35,616 nt of DNA from Bacteroidia bacterium. Lineage in GTDB: Bacteria > Bacteroidota > Bacteroidia > Flavobacteriales > Flavobacteriaceae. The stretch lies in contig JAUIKV010000002.1 of assembly GCA_030430615.1 (NCBI GenBank), positions 1 to 35,616 of the forward strand. The letters are read 5' to 3'. Both the position numbers and the translations under genes were made by a program. Below, piece after piece: positions 8,381 to 15,373 of the stretch (position 1 is its first letter; the number at the start of each line of letters is the position of its first letter). The notes under the pieces were generated by a model. That model saw only the letters and a list, made by a program, of their open reading frames with translations. It searched no databases and was not told the origin of the DNA.

Positions 8381-9124
8381 ATGAAATCGAATCTTTACAG
8401 AGTACCTTCAGAATACAACTACGTCTGTCATCGATACACAAACAGAAATAAGAGCAGCGTATTATATCCCGTTCTGCTTATCACCGTAATAGCTTGCCTT
8501 ATTACCATGCCCTGGATTCAAATCGAATCAGTTACCACATCTCCAGGGATGATCTCTCCTCCCATTCACCCTTTTGAAGTCAAAGTGAAATCAAAAGGCA
8601 TATTGAAACTGTACCCATTTGAAGAAAATCGTTTTGTACAAAAGGGCGATACTCTCTTCTCTATCTGGATCGAAGCCCAAAGTAAAGAGGAGTTCAACAT
8701 CGCCCCCATTGATGGATACGTTCGGATGCTGAGAAATGAAATTGACAAGTCAGTTGTCGAAAGCGGTGAAATGATTCTGGAGATCCAGCCGGAACACGAA
8801 CTTGTTGTGAGATGCTATCTCTCGGGTGACGAAATTACTTCGGTCCAACCCAACCAGAATGTAGAGTTTCAGTTTCGGTCCTTTGGAAAGGAAAAAAATG
8901 GTACTCTTTCAGGAAAAGTCACCGGTATTCTACCCTCGATCAACAGAAATGATGAGAAGGCAATTTATGAGGTGAGGTGCTCGGTCGATACCCTTGAAAA
9001 AAATTTCCACGCCTATCAGTTGAAAGCAGGTATGACCCTGCTTGCCCGATTTCGGCCAGCCAGAAGGTCTGCTTTTGACATCATTTTGAAAGACGTTGAA
9101 GATAAAGATCGAAATCCATCATGA
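8381..9124 (+). CDS. Short HlyD-like membrane fusion (adaptor) protein
   Basis: Periplasmic adaptor of a peptide-export ABC system, 247 residues. One membrane helix lies at about residues 28-45 (VLYPVLLITVIACLITMPW), followed by barrel-sandwich/lipoyl halves (GMISPPIHPFEVKVKSKGILKLY, then NIAPIDGYVRML) and a beta-barrel domain (LVVRCYLSGDEITSVQPNQNVEFQF). HlyD adaptors of such exporters usually have about 400 residues because a long alpha-helical hairpin separates the two lipoyl halves. Here the halves are nearly adjacent, so the hairpin that docks to TolC is absent. The chosen ATG follows the inverted repeat; an in-frame TTG 21 nt earlier is unlikely. The stop overlaps the next start in an ATGA arrangement, indicating translational coupling. 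Confidence 0.85.
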   Translation: MKSNLYRVPSEYNYVCHRYTNRNKSSVLYPVLLITVIACLITMPWIQIESVTTSPGMISPPIHPFEVKVKSKGILKLYPFEENRFVQKGDTLFSIWIEAQSKEEFNIAPIDGYVRMLRNEIDKSVVESGEMILEIQPEHELVVRCYLSGDEITSVQPNQNVEFQFRSFGKEKNGTLSGKVTGILPSINRNDEKAIYEVRCSVDTLEKNFHAYQLKAGMTLLARFRPARRSAFDIILKDVEDKDRNPS

Positions 9125-11241
9125 AATCAGCTGACTCCTTCATTAAGGCAAGAAAGCTCAAAACCAGGCAGCAGGACTTCACGGATTGCGGTGCAGCATG
9201 TCTTGTTTCCGTGTGCAGGTACTACGGGTTGCATGTTTCCATCAGTCAGGTGCGGTCTATGGCCGGTACTGACCAGCAGGGCACCAGCATCATGGGCCTC
9301 CTGGAGGCTTCTAAAAAGCTCGGGTTCGACGCTCGGGGCGTTCAAGGGAATCAACAAAGTCTCTTCAAAATTCCCAAACCCGCTCTTGCCCATGTAGTGC
9401 TTAGGAACGGACGTCATCACTATGTCGTCATCTGTCAGGTAAAAAGAACATATATCAAGATCATGGACCCTGCCAACGGAAAGTTGAAACGAATGACCTG
9501 GGTAGAGTTCTCAGATATTTGGAAAGGCATTCTTTTGATCCTCTTGCCATCGGATTCCTTTGAGCCGGGAGCAAAAACCAGCCAGGTCTGGCCGTGGTTC
9601 TGGAGGCTGCTCAAACCTCATTACAGAATTCTCATTCAGGCCGTCCTGGGATCGTTACTCTATACCTTACTCGGATTCTCAACATCAGTCTTTATCCGAA
9701 ACATTACAGACAAAGTGCTGGTTTTCGGAGATTTGTGGCTATTGAAGACTATGGGGTTGGCCATGATTGTAATCCTAATCCTGCAACTCGCACTTAGTGT
9801 ATTTAAAGATGTGTTCATCATTCGAATTGGTCAGGAAATCGATGCCCGCCTGGTCCTTGGTTATCAGAATCACCTGTTTCGGCTCCCTCAACGATTCTTC
9901 GACACGATGAAAATCGGTGAAATCATCTCTAGAGTAGGAGATGCAATTAAAATTCGAATGTTTATAAGTCACACCGTGATGTCTCTGACTGTGAATGTGT
10001 TCATCGTGATACTATCCTACCTTTTGATCCTGTACTACAATTGGCAGATAGGCTTGTTCCTGATTGCAATGATCCCGATGTACTGCGCAGTTTTTCTCCT
10101 TACAGACATTTTCAACAGAAAAACCGAAAGAAGAGTGATGGAGGCGTCCGCTCAGCTTGAAAGCCATCTGGTGGAGTCTCTACAGGGCATCCGCACGCTC
10201 AAATTTTTTGGTGCGGAATCCTATGTGCTGGAGAAAACAGAAGTGAAATTCCTATCGTTACTGAGGGCCGGTTACCGCTCCTCTCTCAACCAGGTGTTCG
10301 CACAGAGCAGCTCTTTCGGTATCCAAAATCTATTTACCACCGGGCTTCTTTGGTTGGGATCCTTCTATGTACTTGATTCCCATTTGACGACCGGTGAGCT
10401 TCTGTCAGTATATGCGATTCTAGGATATCTTACCGGGCCCATTGCAGCTGTCGTCTCCTCAAATAAAAGCATTCAAAACGCTCTCATTGCTGCAGACAGG
10501 CTTTTCGAAATCACTGACCTCGATACGGACCAACCCAAAGAGGGGGTGTCTTTAAGTGAAAACGGGAGTGGAGACGTTGTTTTCGATCGAATCGACTTCC
10601 AATACAAACCCGGACTGAAAGTGCTCAACAAGTTTAGTGCAAACATCCGCGCCGGAGAGATCACCGCGATCCAAGGTGAGAGTGGGTCCGGAAAATCAAC
10701 CATTCTAAACCTTTTGCAAAGAGCATATCCCATCGACAATGGTACTATAAAGATAGGGGGCACCGATCTGAGATATATCAACGACGCAAGTCTCAGAAAA
10801 GTGATTTCAGCTGTTCCTCAAAACATTGAATTGTTCTCGGGTACCATTGCAGAAAATATTGCTTTGGGCGATTCCAGCATGGACCTGAAAAGAGTTTTGG
10901 AAATCATAAATCTCCTGGAAATGGAGGATTTTATCGAAAACCTCGAACACGGCTGTCACACTCTGATCGGTGAGAGCGGGGTCAGTCTTTCCGGCGGCCA
11001 AAGACAACGCATCGCTATTGCGCGGGCCCTTTATCGAAAACCCCAAATCCTTTTGCTCGACGAACCCACCTCTTCTTTGGATGGGCAATCCGAGAAGTCA
11101 ATGATTCGCGCTATTGAAAGTTTGAAAAGAGAAGGAAAAACCGTCATTATCGTCTCTCATCGAAGGAGCACTCTCGCAAAGGCAGATCGCATTTTAGTCA
11201 TGGAAAAAGGAAAGATATCTCAAGAACAAAAAGCAATTTAA
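9121..11241 (+). CDS. C39 peptidase-containing ABC exporter for double-glycine-leader peptides (PCAT)
   Basis: Inner-membrane transporter that cleaves leader peptides after a Gly-Gly pair and exports the product; 706 residues. The N-terminal C39 cysteine protease has Cys23 in FTDCGAACLV, His100 in RHHYVVI and Asp116 in IMDPANG, so the triad is intact. The transmembrane domain spans about 155-440. The ATPase domain carries Walker A GESGSGKST (about 519), signature LSGGQRQR (about 623), Walker B ILLLDEPTS and the switch histidine in IIVSHRR. The ATG overlaps the adaptor stop. Three peptides with Gly-Gly leaders encoded just downstream are the obvious substrates. Family assignment is firm; substrate assignment is inferred from linkage. 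Confidence 0.96.
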   Translation: MKSADSFIKARKLKTRQQDFTDCGAACLVSVCRYYGLHVSISQVRSMAGTDQQGTSIMGLLEASKKLGFDARGVQGNQQSLFKIPKPALAHVVLRNGRHHYVVICQVKRTYIKIMDPANGKLKRMTWVEFSDIWKGILLILLPSDSFEPGAKTSQVWPWFWRLLKPHYRILIQAVLGSLLYTLLGFSTSVFIRNITDKVLVFGDLWLLKTMGLAMIVILILQLALSVFKDVFIIRIGQEIDARLVLGYQNHLFRLPQRFFDTMKIGEIISRVGDAIKIRMFISHTVMSLTVNVFIVILSYLLILYYNWQIGLFLIAMIPMYCAVFLLTDIFNRKTERRVMEASAQLESHLVESLQGIRTLKFFGAESYVLEKTEVKFLSLLRAGYRSSLNQVFAQSSSFGIQNLFTTGLLWLGSFYVLDSHLTTGELLSVYAILGYLTGPIAAVVSSNKSIQNALIAADRLFEITDLDTDQPKEGVSLSENGSGDVVFDRIDFQYKPGLKVLNKFSANIRAGEITAIQGESGSGKSTILNLLQRAYPIDNGTIKIGGTDLRYINDASLRKVISAVPQNIELFSGTIAENIALGDSSMDLKRVLEIINLLEMEDFIENLEHGCHTLIGESGVSLSGGQRQRIAIARALYRKPQILLLDEPTSSLDGQSEKSMIRAIESLKREGKTVIIVSHRRSTLAKADRILVMEKGKISQEQKAI

Positions 11242-11254
11242 TCGTATCACACGC

Positions 11255-11611
11255 ATGAATACCTTGAAACAAATCGAACAACTCCGAAAATTGCACGGCA
11301 TGATCAAACTTGAGTCTACAGGAAGCCCTAAAATGATGGCGAAAAAGATGCATGTCAGCGAAAGACAGCTCTACAATCTGATCGATCAACTTCGAACGAT
11401 GGACGCTCCAATTCGCTTCAACAGGCGTGCAAACACCTACTTCTACGCGCATGATTTTGAACTCCTGGTGAATATTTCGGTTAAGATAATCCAAGGGGAT
11501 CAGGTTCTTCAAATCTACGCAGGAGAAAATCAATACTCAATTTTTAGCTCCCTGCAAGGTTCGTGCAGCAACGAAAACTATCTTGGCCATGTCATGACAG
11601 CTGTAAGTTAA
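11255..11611 (+). CDS. Helix-turn-helix protein of the peptide locus
   Basis: A 118-residue protein beginning 13 nt after the exporter stop. The N-terminal half fits a winged helix-turn-helix of the HTH_11/DeoR-like type: an initial helix (QIEQLRKLHGMIKLE), then STGSPKMMAKKMHVSERQLYNLIDQLR with the turn around MHVSERQ, then a wing-like IRFNRRANTYFYA. The C-terminal half (about 75-118) has no recognisable ligand domain. Placement between exporter and peptide genes suggests a locus-specific transcription regulator. The inverted repeats at 8348-8376 and 11616-11630 are candidate binding sites, but this is only inference. Confidence 0.75.
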   Translation: MNTLKQIEQLRKLHGMIKLESTGSPKMMAKKMHVSERQLYNLIDQLRTMDAPIRFNRRANTYFYAHDFELLVNISVKIIQGDQVLQIYAGENQYSIFSSLQGSCSNENYLGHVMTAVS

Positions 11612-11615
11612 ACCC

Positions 11616-11630
11616 GATCTTTTTTAGATC
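11616..11630. repeat. Small inverted repeat upstream of the first leader peptide gene
   Basis: GATCT and AGATC form a perfect 5-bp stem around a loop of five T residues, in the 33-nt gap between the HTH gene and the first peptide gene. It may be an operator half-site pair or a weak RNA hairpin regulating the peptides. The stem is short enough to occur by chance. Confidence 0.35.
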
Positions 11631-11644
11631 ATAAATCTGCAACT

Positions 11645-11821
11645 ATGAAACAAACGCAATTATTGAAAATGAGAGAACTCAACAGAAATGAACTTTTGGA
11701 AATCAGAGGTGGCAACCCAATCTTGGTCGGATTGGGTGTGCTCACCACCCTGATCAGCCTGGGAAAGGCGGCAGATCAGGTTGGCCAATGGTTCGTGCAA
11801 GGGTGGAACAACCCAAAATAA
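11645..11821 (+). CDS. Double-glycine-leader peptide 1 (bacteriocin-like or signal peptide precursor)
   Basis: A 58-residue ORF too short for most gene callers. The leader is about 23 residues, ending NRNELLEIRGG, with the hydrophobic positions and Gly-Gly that C39 exporters recognise. Predicted mature core: 35 residues, starting NPILVGLGVLTTLISLGK, hydrophobic and glycine-rich, with a second half containing VGQWFVQGW. There are no cysteines, so no lanthionine or disulfide chemistry is expected. It starts 33 nt after the HTH gene and 13 nt before the next peptide gene. Export by the adjacent C39-ABC protein follows from family knowledge; antimicrobial or signalling activity is unproven. Confidence 0.85.
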   Translation: MKQTQLLKMRELNRNELLEIRGGNPILVGLGVLTTLISLGKAADQVGQWFVQGWNNPK

Positions 11822-11834
11822 AAAAGCGAAAAAG

Positions 11835-12011
11835 ATGAAAATGGATGTATTGAATAGAAACGACCTTATTGCCCTGTCTCAATCAGAGCTGTTCGAGATA
11901 ACAGGAGGTGGAGGTCCAATAAGCGAAGCTCTCGAATGGTATTACAAGACAATGGGAAGCTTTTACAGGGGTTTGTGGGATGGACTCACAGGAGCCGATC
12001 CAAAACTTTGA
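11835..12011 (+). CDS. Double-glycine-leader peptide 2
   Basis: A second 58-residue precursor. The leader MKMDVLNRNDL...SELFEITGG is about 25 residues; cleavage after the first Gly-Gly of a four-glycine run (24-27) would leave a 33-residue core starting GGPISEALEWYYK. The core is rich in aromatics and contains MGSFYRGLW, matching in spacing the VGQWFVQGW of peptide 1 and IGRWFNQMF of peptide 3. No cysteines. The frame extends upstream to 11781, but that extension would overlap peptide 1 and lacks a leader character, so the ATG at 11835 is chosen. A four-glycine run leaves the exact cleavage site uncertain. Confidence 0.85.
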   Translation: MKMDVLNRNDLIALSQSELFEITGGGGPISEALEWYYKTMGSFYRGLWDGLTGADPKL

Positions 12012-12016
12012 AGACA

Positions 12017-12262
12017 ATGAAAATAATAAACTCAAAGATCTGGATCTATCTTTTTTTGCTGGTAGGTATTGGGAATTTTTTAATGATGATCGATACGCTT
12101 TTGTCCTCTGGAGATCAGGCGTTTTCAATTTTCTCGATTCCAACAAACAAATGGACGAATGTCGCCTTTTTTGCCACTATTGCTTTCTTCCTGATCTATT
12201 CAGGAGTCTATCAGAACAAGAAAATGAACGAAAAAACACAAAACGAAGATGCTACTGACTGA
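12017..12262 (+). CDS. Small two-helix membrane protein, candidate immunity protein
   Basis: An 81-residue protein with two predicted membrane helices (about 7-30, KIWIYLFLLVGIGNFLMMI; about 48-68, TNVAFFATIAFFLIYSGVY) and a charged tail QNKKMNEKTQNED. It starts 5 nt after peptide 2, and its last 14 nt overlap the start of peptide 3. It has no leader with Gly-Gly and no recognised family. Small membrane proteins embedded among bacteriocin genes often give the producer immunity, which is the best guess from position; an accessory secretion role is also possible. The upstream in-frame extension to 11936 overlaps peptide 2 and is rejected. Confidence 0.75.
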   Translation: MKIINSKIWIYLFLLVGIGNFLMMIDTLLSSGDQAFSIFSIPTNKWTNVAFFATIAFFLIYSGVYQNKKMNEKTQNEDATD

Positions 12263-12425
12263 AAACTTAGGCTTGCGCTCGCTCGAGCAGGACAAACTCA
12301 TTCGAATTACTGGAGGGGCGGAACCTGCGGAAGGTTCTTATGCGGCTGGCTATGCCATTGGCAGGTGGTTCAACCAAATGTTCCAAATTTGGCACTATGG
12401 ATTGACGCATTTGAACGACCGATGA
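12249..12425 (+). CDS. Double-glycine-leader peptide 3
   Basis: A third precursor, again exactly 58 residues, whose ATG lies inside the end of the preceding membrane-protein gene in another frame, implying translational coupling. The leader (about 23 residues) ends LEQDKLIRITGG. The 35-residue core begins AEPAEGSYAAGYAIGR and contains IGRWFNQMFQIW, aligned with the G-x-[WF]-[FY] element of the other two peptides. No cysteines. A strong terminator follows 12 nt after its stop, so this is the last gene of the locus. The role as antimicrobial or signal is not established. Confidence 0.85.
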   Translation: MLLTENLGLRSLEQDKLIRITGGAEPAEGSYAAGYAIGRWFNQMFQIWHYGLTHLNDR

Positions 12426-12437
12426 GGTTCCAAAAAT

Positions 12438-12467
12438 CTGCCGGGTTGAATTTGGCCCGGCAGTTTT
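12438..12467. terminator. Bidirectional rho-independent terminator closing the peptide locus and tyrS
   Basis: CTGCCGGG (12438-12445) and CCCGGCAG (12456-12463) form a perfect GC-rich 8-bp stem with a 10-nt loop. TTTT follows on the plus strand, and an A-run precedes it (12432-12436), giving a T-run for minus-strand transcripts from tyrS. It sits between convergent transcription units. Confidence 0.88.
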
Positions 12468-12525
12468 CGATAAATGTTTGCCGATCTAGGGATTCCTTTT
12501 AACGAATGGACCCTTTTAAAATGTG

Positions 12526-13821
12526 TCAGGATACTTTTAATAGAAAGTAGTTTCTCTTTCCCCTTTGTAAAAGTATGAACTGGTTGGCAATCAAATCGTT
12601 TTCCGAAAGGATAAAGCCTTCTTGTACCTTCTCTTTATTGATCGAAATTGAATTTTCCTTGAGGGCGCGCCTGGCTTCTCCATTTGACTTCAGGAAACCT
12701 GACTTTTCATTGAGCGCATCAACAACATCGATTCCGTTTTTCAGGTCAGCTCTGGAAAGATCTGCCTGGGGAACACCTTCAAAAATGTCCAAAAAAGTTT
12801 GCTCATCCAAGGATTTCAAATCTTCCGCAGTAGATCTTCCGAACAGGATGCTGGAAGCCCTCACTGCATTTTCCCAAGCCGCTCTGCCATGCGTCATGAC
12901 GGTTACCTCCTCGCCGATTCGCTTTTGAAGCAATCTCAGGTGCGGAGCCTTCTTGTGCTCTTCTATTAGCTCCTCAATCGTCGCCTTGTTGAGGAAGGTA
13001 AAGATCCTGACGTAATTCTCGGCGTCCTCATCAGAAGCGTTTAACCAATACTGGTAAAATTTATATGGGGAAGTCCTCCTTGCGTCCAGCCAAATGTTTC
13101 CCCCCTCGGTCTTGCCGAATTTGGTGCCGTCGGCTTTTGTCACCAACGGGCTGGTCAGTGCAAAGGCTTTTCCCTGAACCTTTCTTCGAATCAATTCGGT
13201 TCCCGTCGTAATGTTGCCCCATTGGTCACTTCCTCCAATTTGCAGTTTGCAATCGTAATGCGTGTAAAGATGGAGAAAGTCATATCCCTGGACGAGCTGA
13301 TAGGTGAATTCGGTAAAGCTCATCCCTTCCTTTGATTCTGAACTGATCCGGTTTTTAACCGAATCTTTTGCCATCATGTAATTCACTGTGATGTGCTTTC
13401 CGATGTCCCTGGCGAATTCGAGGAAAGATAGATTCTTCATCCAGTCGTAATTGTTCACCATCTCAGCTGAATTCTCAGCTTCTGCAGAGAAATCTATGAA
13501 TCGCTCGAGCGTTTTCTTAACACCCTGAATGTTCTTGTTCAGGGTTTCCTCATCCAGCAGATTTCGTTCATTGGACTTTCCTGAGGGATCTCCTATCATC
13601 CCCGTAGCCCCTCCAACAAGTGCTATGGGTTTATGCCCCGCTCTCTGAAGATGCATAAGGAGAATGATCTGAACCAGGCTTCCGATATGCAGAGAATCTG
13701 CTGTGGGGTCAAAACCGATATAAGCGGAAGTCGACTCTTTCTGAAGCTGCTCCTCGGTACCGGGCATAATATTGTGCAAAAGCCCTCTCCATCTCAACTC
13801 TTCAACGAAATTCTCTGTCAT
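12526..13821 (-). CDS. tyrS: Tyrosyl-tRNA synthetase
   Basis: Charges tRNA-Tyr with tyrosine; 431 residues from [15 protein letters not shown]. The class I HIGH motif appears as HIGS at residues 45-48 and the KMSKS-type loop as KFGKT in [15 protein letters not shown] (about 235). The tyrosine-site segment QGYDFLHLY and GGSDQWGNI are also visible. The C-terminal S4-like RNA-binding domain covers about the last 65 residues ([19 protein letters not shown]). The frame is open 12 codons upstream to 13857, but the promoter element TATATTTG at 13839-13846 lies within that extension, so the start at 13821 is preferred. Confidence 0.97.
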   Translation of the reverse strand: MTENFVEELRWRGLLHNIMPGTEEQLQKESTSAYIGFDPTADSLHIGSLVQIILLMHLQRAGHKPIALVGGATGMIGDPSGKSNERNLLDEETLNKNIQGVKKTLERFIDFSAEAENSAEMVNNYDWMKNLSFLEFARDIGKHITVNYMMAKDSVKNRISSESKEGMSFTEFTYQLVQGYDFLHLYTHYDCKLQIGGSDQWGNITTGTELIRRKVQGKAFALTSPLVTKADGTKFGKTEGGNIWLDARRTSPYKFYQYWLNASDEDAENYVRIFTFLNKATIEELIEEHKKAPHLRLLQKRIGEEVTVMTHGRAAWENAVRASSILFGRSTAEDLKSLDEQTFLDIFEGVPQADLSRADLKNGIDVVDALNEKSGFLKSNGEARRALKENSISINKEKVQEGFILSENDLIANQFILLQRGKRNYFLLKVS

Positions 13822-13838
13822 TTTCACAAAAATTTCAG

Positions 13839-13846
13839 CAAATATA
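13839..13846 (-). promoter_or_regulatory. -7 element for tyrS
   Basis: TATATTTG on the minus strand, a full TAnnTTTG match, 17 nt upstream of the chosen tyrS start. It implies a very short leader and decides the start codon choice. A -33 element is not clear. Confidence 0.6.
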
Positions 13847-13917
13847 AAAAAGATCATCTCAAGAACTTCTAATCATTGGGTTTATTCTGGTACCTGTATA
13901 TTGACTATTTTCGTATC

Positions 13918-14925
13918 ATGATTCTAGTCACGGGTGGAACTGGTTTGGTCGGATCTCATTTGCTTCACTTCCTTTCGAGGGAGCACAGTGAAATACGAGC
14001 GATTTACAGAAGGACGAGCGACCTCAACGGCGTTAAGAAGATTTTTAGCTTCTATGGAGGAGACAGCGAGAGCTTCTTTGAAAAAATTCGTTGGGTAGAA
14101 GCGGATCTTTTGGATCTGTCAGCGCTTGAAGATGCTTTCCGGGACGTTACGCATGTTTACCACTGCGCGGCTCTTGTTTCTTTTATCACTTCGGATTATC
14201 ATAGAATGCGGCGCGTCAATATAGAAGGTACGACCAACATTGTCAATCTCTGCATATCAAATCGGATTCAAAAACTCTGTTATGTTAGTTCTGTTGCTGC
14301 CATCGAAAATCGCGGAGAAGGTGAGGTCACAAATGAATCAGACCATTGGACCAACACAGCTGGCAAAAGTGGGTATGCCATTACTAAATACGGGGCTGAG
14401 ATGGAGGTTTGGAGAGCTTCGCAGGAAGAAGTTCCGGTCGTTATTGTGAATCCCGGTGTGATATTGGGTTCTGGGTCCTGGCACAAGGGAAGTGGCACTC
14501 TTTTCAGCCGTGTTGCCGGAGGTCTTCCTTTCTATACGACGGGTGTTACGGGTTTTGTTGATGTTCAGGACGTGGTGAGAATCATGATTTCTTTGATGGA
14601 AAGCGACATACAAAATGAGCGATTTATCCTCGTTGCGGAAAACCTGACCTATCGGGATGTGCTTTTCAAAATAGCCGACAGCCTGAAAAAACGGAAACCG
14701 GGCATCAAAATAAACAGATGGATGACGGAATTCATTTGGAGATTCGAATTGCTGAAGAGTAAAATTACGCTATCCCCTCCCCTGCTTACCAAACATACGG
14801 CACGCTCCTCGGTATCAAATCATCCTTTCTCCTCTCAAAAAATAATCGACACTTTGGGTTGTTCTTTTGCGAAAATGGATGATTGTATCGATCGCGTAGT
14901 GAAAAACTACAAAAGTGATCATTGA
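13918..14925 (+). CDS. NAD-dependent epimerase/dehydratase (extended SDR family)
   Basis: Cytosolic Rossmann-fold oxidoreductase of 335 residues. The nucleotide-binding motif VTGGTGLVGSHLL starts at residue 4, and the catalytic Tyr-x3-Lys appears as YAITK in SGYAITKYGAE. The pattern resembles dihydroflavonol-4-reductase/3-beta-HSD-like members, which act on keto groups of diverse small molecules; the substrate cannot be deduced. The start is placed at MILVTGG because the Rossmann strand begins there; a further 14 codons upstream are open. It is divergent from tyrS and converges with the DUF4296 gene, with only 6 nt between stops. Confidence 0.9.
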   Translation: MILVTGGTGLVGSHLLHFLSREHSEIRAIYRRTSDLNGVKKIFSFYGGDSESFFEKIRWVEADLLDLSALEDAFRDVTHVYHCAALVSFITSDYHRMRRVNIEGTTNIVNLCISNRIQKLCYVSSVAAIENRGEGEVTNESDHWTNTAGKSGYAITKYGAEMEVWRASQEEVPVVIVNPGVILGSGSWHKGSGTLFSRVAGGLPFYTTGVTGFVDVQDVVRIMISLMESDIQNERFILVAENLTYRDVLFKIADSLKKRKPGIKINRWMTEFIWRFELLKSKITLSPPLLTKHTARSSVSNHPFSSQKIIDTLGCSFAKMDDCIDRVVKNYKSDH

Positions 14926-14931
14926 GGAGTT

Positions 14932-15351
14932 CTAGTACTCAATTTCTTCAATTCTCTTCAAGCTGTCTGCAGGCATACGGTCTCTGCGCTTGCTGGCATT
15001 TATGGCCGAATCCCGCTCGTTCTCATATTTTTCGTGAAGAGCCTCCAGCCTGCGTTCTATTTCTTCAAACATTTCTTCATATTCCACAGCCTGGGAAGTG
15101 TAATAAATATTACTAATGGCGAAGCGAGTGCTGTCTATGCCGTACTTTTCGTAAACCAGGGACATGTAATTCCGGTCTTTTTCACTGTTCTTATTCCTAA
15201 GATTCGAGGTTCCAACGGCCAGGTGCATCTCATAAATGAGATCAATCATGGTGTCTCTGGGAATCAGATTCTCAGGTTTCTCATAGTTCACCTTGCTTTC
15301 ACAGGAAATGATGAGCAGGAATGCCAGTATGACCAATACTTGTCTCTTCAA
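14932..15351 (-). CDS. DUF4296 lipoprotein
   Basis: A 139-residue protein with a lipoprotein signal: MKRQVLVILAFLLIISC, where Cys17 is the expected lipidation site. The following KPENLIPRDTMIDLIYEMHLA is the hallmark of the Bacteroidota-specific DUF4296 domain. The C-terminal half is helical and highly charged (EEMFEEIERRLEALHEKYENE). It is exported and membrane-anchored; the molecular role is unknown. It lies 22 nt after dihydroorotase in a three-gene run led by the polyprenol-phosphate mannosyltransferase. Confidence 0.88.
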   Translation of the reverse strand: MKRQVLVILAFLLIISCESKVNYEKPENLIPRDTMIDLIYEMHLAVGTSNLRNKNSEKDRNYMSLVYEKYGIDSTRFAISNIYYTSQAVEYEEMFEEIERRLEALHEKYENERDSAINASKRRDRMPADSLKRIEEIEY

Positions 15352-15373
15352 TTTTGTCGGTGTCTTTTTTCTA

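Noticed and set aside
8381-12425. Lantibiotic or other modified-peptide cluster
   Set aside because: The cores have no cysteine and there is no modification enzyme gene, only exporter, regulator and small membrane protein.
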